Source: Sweltsa coloradensis (Eukaryota; Arthropoda; Insecta; Plecoptera; Chloroperlidae). Taken from it: 64,000 bases of DNA. Numbering within the stretch: position 1 is the first letter of the stretch; each line of letters begins with the position of its first letter. The notes below the pieces were generated by a model that saw only the letters and a program-made list of their open reading frames with translations, did not search any database and had not been told where the DNA came from. Of the stretch, positions 49,201-61,112 are shown in pieces. A program made the translations under genes and the position numbers. Location: the NCBI GenBank assembly GCA_024449915.1, contig JAMZAV010001440.1:62001-126000 (forward strand), in the 5' to 3' direction.

Positions 49201-50947
49201 GAAGTAACATTTGTCTCCTCACAAGGTGAACATAAAAATATTTTGGGTCCATCTGGCTGGTATTGTTAAGGATTTTAAATTATACATTTGCCTCCTGGCC
49301 GAGGAACGAAATGTTTGCCCTCCACCCGAACTATATTCTCAACTCTTTTGCTACGACGTCTTCATCGACCTAATGTTTGTCATTCAAAGACAAACCTGAT
49401 CATTCATCTTACTCTATGTTCCAGATCAACTACCTCCGCGTGACTCGACGGCGCCTCCACCTAGGCTTTATAAAGAAGATCAAAATCTTGATGCGTGTGG
49501 ATTGGGTTCTGTTGCTCATACCAACTCTAACGATTTTCTATTTACCTCCTCATCTTCCTCTGTACCAGCTCCCAACACTCTACTTCAACTGTCTACTATA
49601 TCTTCTTCCTAATTTTCTTTTCTGGTTTTTCAACTGCAAAGCACTGAAGCAGGCTGGAACAAGTATTGTTGCTAACTTTAAGGTATTTTCGACTTTGTTC
49701 TACCTATTTTTTAATGATAAAGCAGTAAAGAGGTTATTTGTTCTAAAGTCAGCTTGTTTACAAGAGATGTATAATAATGACTAGGTATTTTGTTTCTTTT
49801 CTCATTTTTATTGTTTAAAACTTTTATATTTTCATCTCAATTCATAAATACAAATAATTAATAATAATATAAGTAGTTGATGGATCAGTATTTAATCAAT
49901 TTTCATCATATCAGTATATTATATTGTACACTATACTTATAAATTAAACATATTTTAAACTAAGCCGAGGTAATTTTGAATTTAAAAAGAACAATATTAT
50001 GAAGTTCTATTAATCTTGCGTCTTCTTTAGGTCCACTGTTTGTTACTTTTTTATTTATATCTTTGAACCTGCAAAAAATACAAAAGAATGAATTTGTATT
50101 TAGTGTCTTTCCACTTGGTCGCACAACTCACATATTGTTCCATTTACATATAGAAATAACCTTGGCTTCAAGTTTAAAAATGTTTTATTGGTAATGTTCA
50201 TACATTTGCTAATACAAACTAATGTTATTGTCATACTTTATGCTCTGCCCCAGGATGAGATGGCTAAGCACGGGTGTCGCAGTCACGTGATCGCCGAGTA
50301 CAGGACCTTGTGGCTACAACTAAGCGGTCTAACTGAAGACCTGAGCAACGCAGTGTACAGAATCTATGGATTTATATTCCTGGCTTTAATCTGGTTCATC
50401 ACATTGGCACTTTACGGCTCTGTATCGTGTCTTCTGGCCAAGAATACTCCATGTTGGTCATGTTCTCCTGGCGTTCAGTGATAACTTCATCGTTACTCTT
50501 CATGATTTGCAACTGGGCACACTGGATACCGATTCACGTATGTACACTCTCGACTAGTAGTAAATCATTGGCTAGGTATAAAAGATAACCCCTTCATTAA
50601 CTTATGGGCGATGGTACATCCTATTTGATTTACCGACAGTAATAATTAGTCATGTATGCATGCTGCAATTTTCCCTGGGAAGATTTGCCACATTAAAACA
50701 AATTTTGATTAATGAGTGAAATATATATTTTCTTGTTCCAGATTAAATCCAGTATTGAGTGTGAGCTTCACAGAGTCCAGACCAGCAACGTGGACGCTGC
50801 CTCGCTGGGGGAGGTGGGTGCATCTCAGTGCTGGGGGGGGGGGGGGGTGATAAACAACGCACTCTTTCTCCCCCTCTCCCTCGCGTCTGTATCACTCACA
50901 CCTAAAGCCTAAGTATTGCTGTTACAAGCGACCTCACTCGACCACTG

Positions 50948-51000
<53 letters not shown>

Positions 51001-52928
51001 ATTTTATAATTTTTTTTATTCATTTGTCTAAATGACCGTAGAAATCTACACTCGATTTGCCTTGTTCATAGTCTGCTCTCAACATCAACACCTTCGTACC
51101 TAGCATCTAATTTTCAATACTTATTCTCAAACCATACCTTCAACACAAGATCTAGATCAGGTACTCAGTTAACATTTCCAACCCATAGAACCAATCTTCT
51201 TGACCACTCTTTTACAATAAACGCTATTCGAGTCTGGAATACTCTCCCAACCAGCATCAGGGATGTTTACGGAATTAGTTACGACACTTTCAAGCGTAAA
51301 GTTTATCAACATTACTCGAGTAATTATAATTAATAAGCATCTATAAACATCAGCCGCTACAGCCTTTGTTAATGATTGAGTAATGCATACCACAACCTGC
51401 TCCTGCTTACTTGTATTTCTGCACACAATGGCTAAAGCCATGTTAATTGTGTACTTTTGTGTGAATGGATGAATGAATGTTTCTTAAACTATTGTAGATT
51501 TACATAAATAGATTTAAAGCCACAATTTGCATAACATTACCATATTTCACTAGAAAATTTTAACTTTGCAATAATGTTACTCCTAATGTATTATTACATA
51601 ATTTAGTTTGTTTTAGTTAATTTTAGTATGATGTTAACATTATTTTTAGCTCTTAAATTATACATTTAACTTGTGTGGTCGTAGTATTTAAATTTTTTTT
51701 CATTATTTTATGTAATCCTGTAATGTCGTGATTTGTTGTAATTAGGAAGTGGTTGGATGGAAGAGAAGGCTTAACAGGCCTTAATCCCGCCATCAATAAA
51801 GACGATAATCAATCAATCAATCAATCAATCTCTCTCTCTCTCTCAGATCTCGTCCTTCTTACAAGCAACCTCCCTCAACCAGTGTTGCATCACTCTAGGA
51901 GGATTCGTCACAGTCAACCGGGAACTTAGCACCGCAGTGAGTGCAGCAACAATTTCTACTAATATATGATAACAATTAATTTAAATACACAATTTATAAC
52001 ATTGATTGGATGAGCGTAGCGATCGAAGCGAAGATTGCATTTCGCAAAAAAAACAGGAATGTTTTTTTCTTTCTTTTTTGTATTTTTGTCTGTCTGTTAA
52101 CACGATTCCGGCTAAACCGATACTCCAATTGCAATGAAATGTTCTTAAGTCCTTCAAAATCTCTGAATTTAGAACTGTCACGTTTTTGAGCGCCATCAGA
52201 AAATTATTACTCATGAAAATCGCAATTTTACGATTTTTTTTTCGATTTTTAACAAATTTCTTCGACTTACTTCTTCTTACGATTTTGCCACAACACTAAA
52301 TAAAGCATGTAGCATTTACATGCTTTATTCGATTGTAATGATTTTTTCACAGAACCTTTATTTTATGAATTTATATATTCGTGTGGAATTTGAGCGTAAT
52401 TAAAAATTTATTTCTTACGAAAATCGCAATTTTACGATTTTAATCGATTTTTTAAATTTCCTCGACTTTTAACACCTACATGTTTGATCGGATTGAAATG
52501 ATTTTTTCACAGAACAATTATTTTATGAATTTATATATTCTTGTGAAATTTGAGCGTAATCAAAAAATTAATTCTCATTAAAAAACAATTTTACGGTTTT
52601 TTCTTTAAAAAAAAATTACTCTCATCTATCAACGCGCCTGAAAAGGCGTTTGTGAAGCTTCCTAGTATCAAGCTGTAACAAGACACAATAGCTATTGTTA
52701 TTGATATTCGGTTATTAAAATGGGATGTGGATGGATGTTTCTCTTCTTATCCCAAACTATAAAAACTTGCTCCAACATCGCGGCCCTCGTTTCCTGTAGG
52801 TCAATTATTTTCTGTATCCTTGGAATTACCCACGTAAGGTATTGTACAACAATACAGTTCTTTCATCTGATTATTAAGCGAGCGAAGCGAGCGTTTCCAT
52901 TTGACTCTGCCGGAAAAATTTGTCACTC

Positions 52929-52960
<32 letters not shown>

Positions 52961-55403
52961 TTTGTATGTCTCGCCATAACGTTCGAACGGAGGCTCGGAT
53001 CGAGTTGAAATTTTGACCATCCGCAAGCTTTGTTCTCGATTGAATGCCATTAGTTTTGTGGCAAAATCGTTCAAAAAGTTAAAAAGTTACATTAAAGTTA
53101 ATCGAAAGTTTTTTTTCCAAACTAACCGGCGACAAAATCTGAGATAACCAAATCATTTAGAATGTCCGTCCGGTCACGAATATGTTAATTTTAGTTTGAT
53201 CCGATAAGTAGTGTAGATGGAAATTACATTATAACAAAAGTAACGTTGCCATGGCAACGAAAAGACGCGCGAAGTTTCTAATGCACTGCCACCTAGAAGT
53301 AATCAAAATACTTTCGAGGAAGCAGTCTATTATTTGTCAACAAAGAGTTTAAATAGTTTTCCCAAGAAGTCAAGGTCCTCTAGATGGCGGTGGATTTCTT
53401 CCACAAACAATGACATAATATAAGCTATATGTACGTCATTGTCCACAAAGTAAAGGTTTACTTACACACGGGTTTACCCAAATACCTTGGCAATAATAAA
53501 TAATATTGGAAACATGGCCCTGTGGACAGCGAACGTCGCAAATTTTAAAATTTTAAAAAATGTGCAATGTGGGTCTAGCTATAGCACGTGCTCGCTTATC
53601 AACGCGTCCAACTGAGCGTTTCCTAGTGCTAGCTCTGGTGCTTGCGAGTGTGTTTGCTACGCAAGCTTAGAACGGTTAGTGCAACAAATTGTGTGGCTTT
53701 GCTAAGCGAGCGAAGCGAGCGTTTTCATTTGACTCTGCTGGAAAAAATAGTCACTGCTTTTTTTTTTGTATGTCTCGCCATAACGTTCGAACGGAGGCTC
53801 GGATCGAGTTAAAATTTGGACCATCCGCAAGCTTCAATCTGGATTGAATGCCATTAGTTTTGTGGCAAAATCGTTCAAAAAGTTACAAAGTTTCATTAAA
53901 GTTAATCTAACGTTTTTTTTTCAAACTAAACGGCGACAAAATCTGAGGTGGCCAAATCGTTTAGAATGTCCGTCCGGTCACGAATATGTTAATTTTATTT
54001 TGATCCGATAAGTAGTGTAGATGGAAATTACATTTTAACAAAAGTAACGTTACCATGGCAACGCAAATTCGCACGAGGTGCACTATGCTTGCCACCTAGA
54101 AATTATCAAAATACTATCGAGGAAGCAGTGTATTATTTGTTACTAGGAAAACGCTCAGTTGGACGCGTTGATAAGCGAGCACGTGCTATACAATTTGTTG
54201 ATGGTCAAAATTTCAACTTGATCTGAATCTTCGTGCAACCGCTTCCATGAGCCAAAAAAGCTCCAGCTTCGTGCGACTTGTCGTTGCCATGGTAACGTAA
54301 CTTTTGTTAAAATGTAATTTCCATCTACACTACTTATCGGATCAAAATAAAATTAACATATTCGTGACCGGACGGACATTCTAAATGATTTGGCTACCTC
54401 AGATTTTGTCGCCGTTTAGTTTTAAAAAAAAACTTTCGATTAACTTTAATGTAACTTTTTAACTTTTTGAACGATTTTGCCACAAAACTAATGGCATTCA
54501 ATCCAGATCGAAGCTTACGGATGGTCAAAATTTCAACTCGATAAGAACCTCCGTTCGACCGCTATCATGAGCCAAAAAAGCTGCGCGACTTTCCGTTGCC
54601 ATGGTAACGGTTCTTTGTTATAATGTAATTTCCATCTACACTACTTATCGGATCAAAATAAAAATAACATATTCGTGACCGGACGGACATTCTAAATGTT
54701 TTGGCCACCTCAGATTTTGTCGCCGTTTAGTTTAAAAAAAAACTTTCGATTAAATTTAATGTAACTTTTTAACTTTTTGAACCTTTTTGCCACAAAACTA
54801 TTGGCATTCAATCGAGAACGAAGCTTGAGGATGGTCCAAATTTCAACTCGATCCGAGCCTCCGTTCGAACGTTATCGCGAGACATACAAACAATAAAAAA
54901 ACAACAAAAAACAACAAAAAAAAACAAAACCAGTGACTATTTTTTCCGGCAGAGTCAAATGGAAACGCTCGCTTCGCTCGCTTAACCAAAGAGTGAGAAT
55001 AGTTGTCCTAAAGAAATGACATCAAGGTCCTGTAGATGGCGGTGGATTTTATCCACAAAGTAAAGCTTTACCCACGGGCTTACCCAAATACCTTGCCGAT
55101 AATAAATAATATTGGAAACATGGCCCCGTGGACAGCGAACGTTGCAAGTTTTTTTTTTTTTTAAATGTGCAATGTTGGTCTAGCTATAGCGCGTGCTCGC
55201 TTATCAACGCGTCCAACTGAGCGTTTCCTAGTAATTTTTATAATACTTTACCGTTTAAAAAAATTCTAAAATAAATAAAACGCTGATGTTAATAATCATC
55301 TCTGTTTCAGATCGCCGCCTCCATCTTGACGTACCTTGTTGTGTTGCTGCAGCTACAACTGAGCATGTCCAACGCTCAGAGTAACCACACTGGGGAGAGA
55401 TGA
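46199..55403 (+). CDS. Gustatory receptor (Gr) family protein, gene E, 7 exons, one frameshift
   Basis: Exons 46199-46391, 48592-48842, 49425-49682, 50254-50537, 50742-50813, 51847-51936 and 55311-55403; intron 1 is phase 1, the rest phase 0. About 413 residues if the frame is kept. N-terminal MASQQMSRRRR, then AQTQPVVFRYMLLGVMPLK, membrane-rich exons 2-3 (FLLMIAKDLFLRAL; LLLIPTLTIFYLPP), exon 4 YRTLWLQLSGLTEDLSNAVY, exon 6 GGFVTVNRELSTA and exon 7 ILTYLVVLLQL, the Gr signature. Compared with gene F, exon 4 lacks one base near 50442 (CCAAGAATAC against CCAGGGAATAC). This gives a stop at 50479-50481, so it is either a recent pseudogene or a sequence error. Everything else is intact. Start chosen because upstream in-frame sequence meets TAA without another ATG. 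It is distinct from genes A-C in exon layout. Confidence 0.85.
46640..47480 (+). repeat. TCTG microsatellite and four degenerate tandem units in Gr E intron 1
   Basis: (TGTC)n tracts at 46670-46820 are followed by four units of about 130-170 bp starting near 46848, 47023, 47154 and 47310. Each has GTCCGATCGAGCTGAAAT, TATTCTTGATGACAATAGAT and AATTCATC. They are non-coding and resemble the interior tandem repeats of the HINEs, but I cannot define element ends. Confidence 0.55.
47634..47795. repeat. Long near-perfect hairpin in Gr E intron 1
   Basis: Arms of about 60 bp (TTTTCGTGCAACAAATTTTG .. AAAAGCGTTGGGCGCTTTC and its complement) are separated by about 40 bp. The near-perfect match indicates recent origin. 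It may be a small foldback/MITE or the end of one. Confidence 0.7.
51000..51830 (+). mobile_element. LINE 3' fragment with (AATC)n tail in Gr E intron 5
   Basis: The plus strand encodes the end of a non-LTR polyprotein: FPTHRTNLLDHSFTINAIRV then WNTLPTSI (about 51170-51310), the usual C-terminal WNxLP block. A 3' UTR of about 480 bp and AATCAATCAATC at 51808-51830 follow. It is inserted in a (TC)n tract, which resumes right after it. 5'-truncated; no RT catalytic part. Confidence 0.75.
52007..52665 (+). mobile_element. Helentron-like element (HINE), family 1, in Gr E intron 6
   Basis: Starts TTGGATGAGCGTAGCGATCG and ends CTCATCTATC, then hairpin AACGCGCCTGAAAAGGCGTT and CTTCCTAGT. It has three internal direct repeats and is the plus-strand counterpart of 950-1579. 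Confidence 0.75.
52875..53626 (+). mobile_element. Helentron-like element (HINE), family 4, in Gr E intron 6
   Basis: Starts TTAAGCGAGCGAAGCGAGCG and ends GCTCGCTTATC, then AACGCGTCCAACTGAGCGTT and TCCTAGT. It contains a long T-run (about 52929-52958) and the palindrome CGTTGCCATGGCAACG. This is the full-length reference copy of family 4 in this window. Confidence 0.8.
53703..55231 (+). mobile_element. HINE family 4, split by a second family 4 copy
   Basis: The 5' part 53703-54142 and 3' part 54986-55231 together match 52875-53626. Between them lies a minus-strand copy of the same family. Flanks GTATTATTTGTTA and CCAAAGAGTGAGAAT rejoin to the uninterrupted order seen in 29562-30258. Confidence 0.75.
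54143..54985 (-). mobile_element. HINE family 4, minus-strand copy nested in another
   Basis: On the minus strand it starts TTAAGCGAGCGAAGCGAGCG and ends at CTAGTAACA after the family 4 hairpin. The interior is enlarged by an extra direct copy of about 300 bp (CCATCTACACTACTTATCGG at about 54311 and 54632). Confidence 0.75.
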
Positions 55404-55959
55404 ACAACAATCGTTTATTTATATATCTATTGAGTTATAAATAAGAAATTATTAGAACCTGTAATTTGATTATTAGTTGGAAATTATTTGGACAAACACT
55501 GTTCTTAGGTAATATCCGTTGCGTTAAGAATATTTCAACACTTTATATTTTAGGAGCTCCTTCATAAAATAGATTAACAATTATTGTGATTATTGTCTCC
55601 AGCCGGTACATAATGCTGATATAAGCTACTGGTATCGATATCTTTAGTTTTGATTCAAGTTTTCTAGTAATATTTTGAATTCTTTGTTTTGACTTTTGAT
55701 ATTTTTAACATTTTAAAAAGTTATAGAAAACAAAAAACAAGAAAAAGTTCAAGAACAAACAAGCTCATATCAAAGAAGTTGCCAGGAAAAAGTGACGTCC
55801 ATCATTGCACATGATGGCTGTGAACGCTGGCTGTGTAGTGTGTACGTCCCATGTCTTTGGCAGACTATCAATTTATATTTTTATTATGATAATAGATGAA
55901 GTTTACCACTTTTGTATTGGTTTTACAGCTTTTAAGCTTTATGTTGATATTTGACATGA

Positions 55960-56165
55960 ATTATCAATGTTATCTTTAAATTTCTTATTATTTATATTTT
56001 TCATAGTTTTTAACAGTTCATAACCATCTCCTTCTTTATATCTGTGTATGATTCGCCATGTCATAATCACCTTGTCATTTATTTAGATGTAGTTCGGGTC
56101 TTTGTAAAATGGTACTAGCGTGATAAGGCTCTTAATGATAAATAAATATAACATTCAGAGTGATA
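55960..56165 (+). mobile_element. LINE-like 3' tail fragment, copy 1
   Basis: TCATAACCATCTC, GTAAAATGGTACTAGCGTG and AATAAATA occur in order, and again at 57490-57690. The end in TAAATAAATA suggests a retroelement 3' terminus. No coding part seen. Confidence 0.4.
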
Positions 56166-56599
56166 TAAAAAAATAATTAATCATAATAATAAATCATAAT
56201 AAAATGTATTATCTCAGAACAACGTGTTGGCCAAATAATTTCTTTATGATAATCAATTAAGTTATTGGCGTGAATGCAGCATCGGTGCCACTCAACCAAT
56301 TAGTGATATGAAGATTATAAAAACATGTGATGACAAGATAAAAACTGTACATTATACAAATTTTACTAATCATACAGTTTAGGTTCAAACAATTTTTTTT
56401 AACAAAACAATACTCCATAACATTATGTCATGTATATAAATATTAATGAAATGACAAACCTGTTGAAACAAAGATAATGACTCGTTGAAAATAGCAACTC
56501 ACTAGTCACTATGTTACTGAATGAAGACAATTTGAGGACAGTTTACCACTCTTTGAAGTGTCCTTACTAAGACGAAACCTTACAACCCGGTCGAGGCGT

Positions 56600-56843
56600 C
56601 TAAACACGTAGTTTATTCGATCCCCTGTGGATGCAATCGTACATACTTCGGTGAGACACAAAAAAGCAGTAGAAAAAGAAACCATTCGCTTGCGACTCAA
56701 AAACCACAAGTATAAATGCAATCAACCAATAAAATGGGACGAATTCAAAATTGTATTTAAAGAAAATAACCCTAGAACGCGCAAAATTAAAGAAGCAGTA
56801 GCATTGCTCGGTGCAATCGACAGTATCAGCCAACCAAGTCTAG
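56600..56843 (+). mobile_element. Penelope-like GIY-YIG fragment
   Basis: One frame reads VVYSIPCGCNRTYFGETQ (about 56606-56660), a GIY-YIG core with GIY as VYSIPC and YIG as YFG. A frameshifted continuation has RLKNHKYKCNQP and then KIKEAVALLGAIDS. Decayed and short. It ends at the target duplication of the next SINE, so the SINE inserted into it. Confidence 0.7.
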
Positions 56844-56855
56844 AACTACACACAA

Positions 56856-57259
56856 TTTGATTGATTGGATATTGCTTAACGTCTCATATTTATGCACTTT
56901 AACTAATCGAGACGATGAGTGGTGATAGATGGGGATGAAGTATGAACAGATGGGAGGAGGGGATCCCGGTACCGGCACGTATCCTACTCCTTTCGAAAAG
57001 TACCAAGGGGACCAATCCGAAAGGACGGTGTAACTGTGACAGACATATAGGTTCCTCCACTAACCCGGACTGCCGAGCAGACGTCGAGGAGAACGAAGCC
57101 GTTACACTAGCTTTCGAATCCTCCATCTGCTTTAACCAGCGGTATACGTGAGTTTCAGAGCTGAGCGGTCACCCACTCTACCCCTGACCACGCCCGATTC
57201 TGCTTAACTTCGGTGTTCGAGTGGGAATCGGTTAAACGAGCTCGGCTAAACCGCTGGCT
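56856..57259 (-). mobile_element. 5S rRNA-derived SINE (SINE3 type), copy 2, full length
   Basis: A perfect 12-bp target duplication AACTACACACAA (56844-56855, 57260-57271) defines the ends. On the minus strand the 5S-like head spans 57258-57135 (124 nt) and keeps GAAGTTAAGCAGAATCGGGC and GTGGGTGACC of the 5S internal promoter. The head ends pair (GCCAGCGGT / ACCGCTGGT), recreating 5S helix I. The shared body and an AATCAATCAA tail follow. It would be transcribed by RNA polymerase III and moved by a LINE in trans. Confidence 0.9.
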
Positions 57260-57489
57260 AACTACACACAAGCGGGAGACCTCTGTTGGTAGATTACGTA
57301 TCCAGAGCTTGCCTACTAGCCCACCAACCCCCAAGCCAAACCCAAAACACTTTGGACCTCAGTGTGTCTGGCGTGGCCGGACGAAGATGAGGGGACCCTC
57401 GGCGAAAATTCGCCGAGTACGGGAAAAAAACCCAGTGACTTTGGTGAGTTTAAAGAAACACTCGATTCACATTATAGTTTTATAGTTGA

Positions 57490-57690
57490 TATTTTACACG
57501 CATTCTGATGTTTATATTTGATTTATATTCATGATTTATTTGTTTTCTGGTCATAACCATCTCTATTATATCTGTACCATCGCCATGATTGTCACTGTCC
57601 ACAAATCATTTATTCAGATATAATAACTGTATTCTGTAAAATGGTACTAACGTGCCTTATAAGACTTGACTAATAAATAAATAATACAGT
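57490..57690 (+). mobile_element. LINE-like 3' tail fragment, copy 2
   Basis: Same ordered words as 55960-56165 (GGTCATAACCATCTC, TGTAAAATGGTACTAACGTG, AATAAATAAATAA). Penelope and SINE pieces lie between the two copies. Confidence 0.4.
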
Positions 57691-58080
57691 TTGTGTTGGG
57701 AAGGAAACAAAACACTAATGTGCCCTCGCCCGTAAGGTCGAAAAAATAATCATAAATTATTCAGTATCCAGAGAAAGTTCATACTTAGTTGAGCAAAACA
57801 GGTCATTATGAGGTATTTGATCAAACTTGAAAATGAATTAAGAACAAAAACTGTTTTGTTTCTACATGTGTGGAAGATGATGTTTGTTCTTGCGTGGTGG
57901 TATCTATTTTTATTGCTAACGTTTTTTTAATGTTTTGTTCTTAAGTTCTATTTCAATAAAATATCCATTTACTTAACATTAGCCTTTGTGAATCAACTCA
58001 GGGCAACATTAATAGTATTGCAATGCTTCAGTTATTCCTAAAACAGTGTCTACGACGCAAGTGCTGTAGAGTGAAGAGAC

Positions 58081-58108
58081 GCCATTTTGATTTCAAAAAC
58101 AAAATGGC
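58081..58108 (+). promoter_or_regulatory. Start-codon hairpin, gene F
   Basis: GCCATTTTG/CAAAATGGC stem of 9 bp with a 10-base loop; the ATG is in the 3' strand. Identical stem to genes E and G. Confidence 0.45.
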
Positions 58109-61081
58109 CGTTCAGCAATTGTCACGAAGAAGGAGATCAAATGTATCGGTTATTCTAAGGAAGAAGACAACAGTTCTGGCAACAGGAAAGTTGTTTGAAA
58201 AGGCGGCACAAGACGAAGAGACATTACAGAGTAGTTTTCTGTTCGCCCAGACTCAGCCAGTTGTATTTCGTTATATGTTACTTGGAGTGATGCCTTTAAA
58301 GGTGGCGGAAAACGGTAAGAGCACATTTTCTTGTGAAACTACGTTTTATGCGAGAGGCCTGGATCATATTAACCACATTATAATCTAAGATGTCAAGTGA
58401 CGTTAGTTTATAAATGTGTACAGCTTATTTAGAAAACTCATTCAAGGGCAAAAGTTTGTCAAGGAAACGGAAGTATTGTTGCTTCGAGATTTAGAAATGA
58501 CGTCATACCTCTTTATCATCAAATATTCATGGCGCTATTGAAACACAATGTGCTATTTTGCTGATTTATGCTTTTTTTGTGTAAAGGAGAACAGAATTTT
58601 CATACAATTCAATGTGTTGTTTGTAACCTCATGGTGATGATATCTTTTAAAAATTTAAAAATATATATTTCAAACCTTCTATCATTTGGCAGCCAAGTCA
58701 TTGTCGACGTTCAAACTTTATTTACTCAACAATTATTGTGTCAGTATTTATGTTATTTTTGTTTTATCTAGTTGTCCTCCATTGAAAGTCAGTTTTTTTT
58801 AACTGAATAGGATAAACGTTAAATAAATAAATACATACATACATAGAATTTTGCAAGAAAATGATGCAAAATTAAACTTTTGAAAAACAAGAAAAAGATT
58901 GGACCCAGTCAAAGCAAGTCTCAGGGCTATGCTGGGTGGCAAATTCGGTTTTGAAGAACTTCCGCTTCGTTCTTCTCTATTCGATTATTGATATTTTATA
59001 TGGTACGAATGTTAAACCAACGTAGGCGATAAAAATAACAATGTATTTTTCTCGTCTTTTTGTTATAGTAGCCATGTCAAAATTGCATTTACTCCCCCCC
59101 CCCCCCCCCCAGGCACTTAAGGCTAGTTAAGAACATACTGTGCCTTCACAACCAGTTCGCTATATAATGTCATCAATAAAGATGTTAAACAACAACGGGC
59201 CAAGAACACATTCTTGAGGAACCCCTGATGTATGATGTCTTAATGGTCCAAGATACTGTAAAGATGTACCTGTACCTAACATTTCTGCATGTTCTGATCC
59301 AGGTACAGTGAGTTTCAAGTTCTTCTCCCTTATCATGCTCTACAGCATGTGCGTCTATGTAGTTTGTGCGCCCTTCTTACTGATGACTGGCAAAGATCTC
59401 TTTCTCCGAGTATTGAACACAGATTCCTTCACAGAAGCTCTCATGTGTCAGATTGTAAGTTTATGGGTCTGTCCATTTCTAATGAGTCCAGTATTGATTT
59501 GGGCGGAAATTAACAAATATGCGACGTACTTCAACAACTGGCGAGATTTTCAGGTTTGCAAATTCAATCTTTATTATATTTAAAGTCTTTATCAACCTGT
59601 TTTCATACATAGACAAACTAGAGCATTCATCTTCACTTTATGTTCCAGATCAACTACCTCCGTGTGACTCGACGGCGCCTCCACCTAGGTTTCATAAAGA
59701 AGATCCGAAACTTGATGCGTCTAGATTGTGTTCTGTTGCTCATACCTACCCTGATGTTTTTCTATTTACCTCCTCATCTTCCCCTGTACCAGCTGCCACC
59801 ACTGTACTTCAACTGCCTACTATATTTCTTTCCTAATTTTCTCTTCTGGTTCTTCAACTGCAAAGCACTGAATCATGCTGGGACAAGTATTGTTGCTAAC
59901 TTTAAGGTATGTTCAACCCGCCTACTACCTTAATACTAATTTAAAAGTAAAGCAGAAAACAATTGTTCTCTGTTGCGTTTGTTGTGTTTGTTTGTGTGTC
60001 AGCTTGTATCCAGGATACAAATAATTACCTGAAATTTATAACTATGTGTAATTGTATATAATTCGATTAATGAACGGTAATTTAATAAATTTCTATCTTA
60101 TAAGTATATACCAAATATTTATAAATAAAACAAATTTTAAAATATGCTTAATTTGTATTTAAATATAGAACAGTATTATGAAACTCTACTTTTTACTCTT
60201 GCTACTTCTTCAGGTCCACTGTTTGTTCTTCTTCTGTTTACAGACTTGAACCTACAAATATAAATAAAAATGAAATAAGTTAATTCGTATTGAGAGTCTT
60301 TTCACACAATCGCAAAACTTACATATTTTCTATTTACATAAAAAAATAACCTAAGATTAAAGTTTAAAATTGGTTTATTTGTGAAGGTAATAAGGATTTT
60401 TTTGTCAAACTATATGCTCTTCCCCAGGATGAGATGGCTAAGCACGGGTACCGCAGTCACGTGATCGCAGAGTACAGGACCTTGTGGCTACAACTGAGCG
60501 GTCTAACAGCTGACCTTAGCAGCGCAGTGTACAGGATTTTTGGCACTTTAATCCTGGCTGTAATCTGGTTCATCACATCGGCTCTGTACGGCTCTGTCTC
60601 GTGTCTTCTGACCAGGGAATACTCCATGCTGGTCATGTTTTCTTGGCGTTCAGTGATAACTTCATCGTTCCTCTTCATGATTTGCAACTGGGGGCACTGG
60701 ATACCGATTCACGTATGTTCGTTCTCTACCAGTAGTTAATCAATTGCTGGGTGTAGAAGATACAACTTGTCCCCTTGATTTACTAAAGGACGATGGTACA
60801 TCTTATTTGATAAACCGACAGTAATAATTAGTTAGACATGAGGGGCTGCAATTTTCTCTGAGCAGATTTTGAGTGAATGAGTGAAATATATATTTTCTTG
60901 TTCCAGATTAAATCCAGTATTGAGGGTGAGCTTCACAGAATCCAGACCAGCAACGTGGACGCTGCCTCGCTGGAAGAGGTGGGTGCATCTCAATGCTAGG
61001 GGGGGGGGGGGCGATAAACAACGCACTTTATCTACCCCTCTCCCCGCCGCTCACTCTCAACCATCAACAACCAGTTTTGCA

Positions 61082-61112
<31 letters not shown>

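Noticed and set aside
57135..57258. A functional 5S rRNA gene
   Set aside because: Only promoter blocks and helix I match well, the 3' side is fused to a SINE body, and a target duplication shows it is a retroposon.
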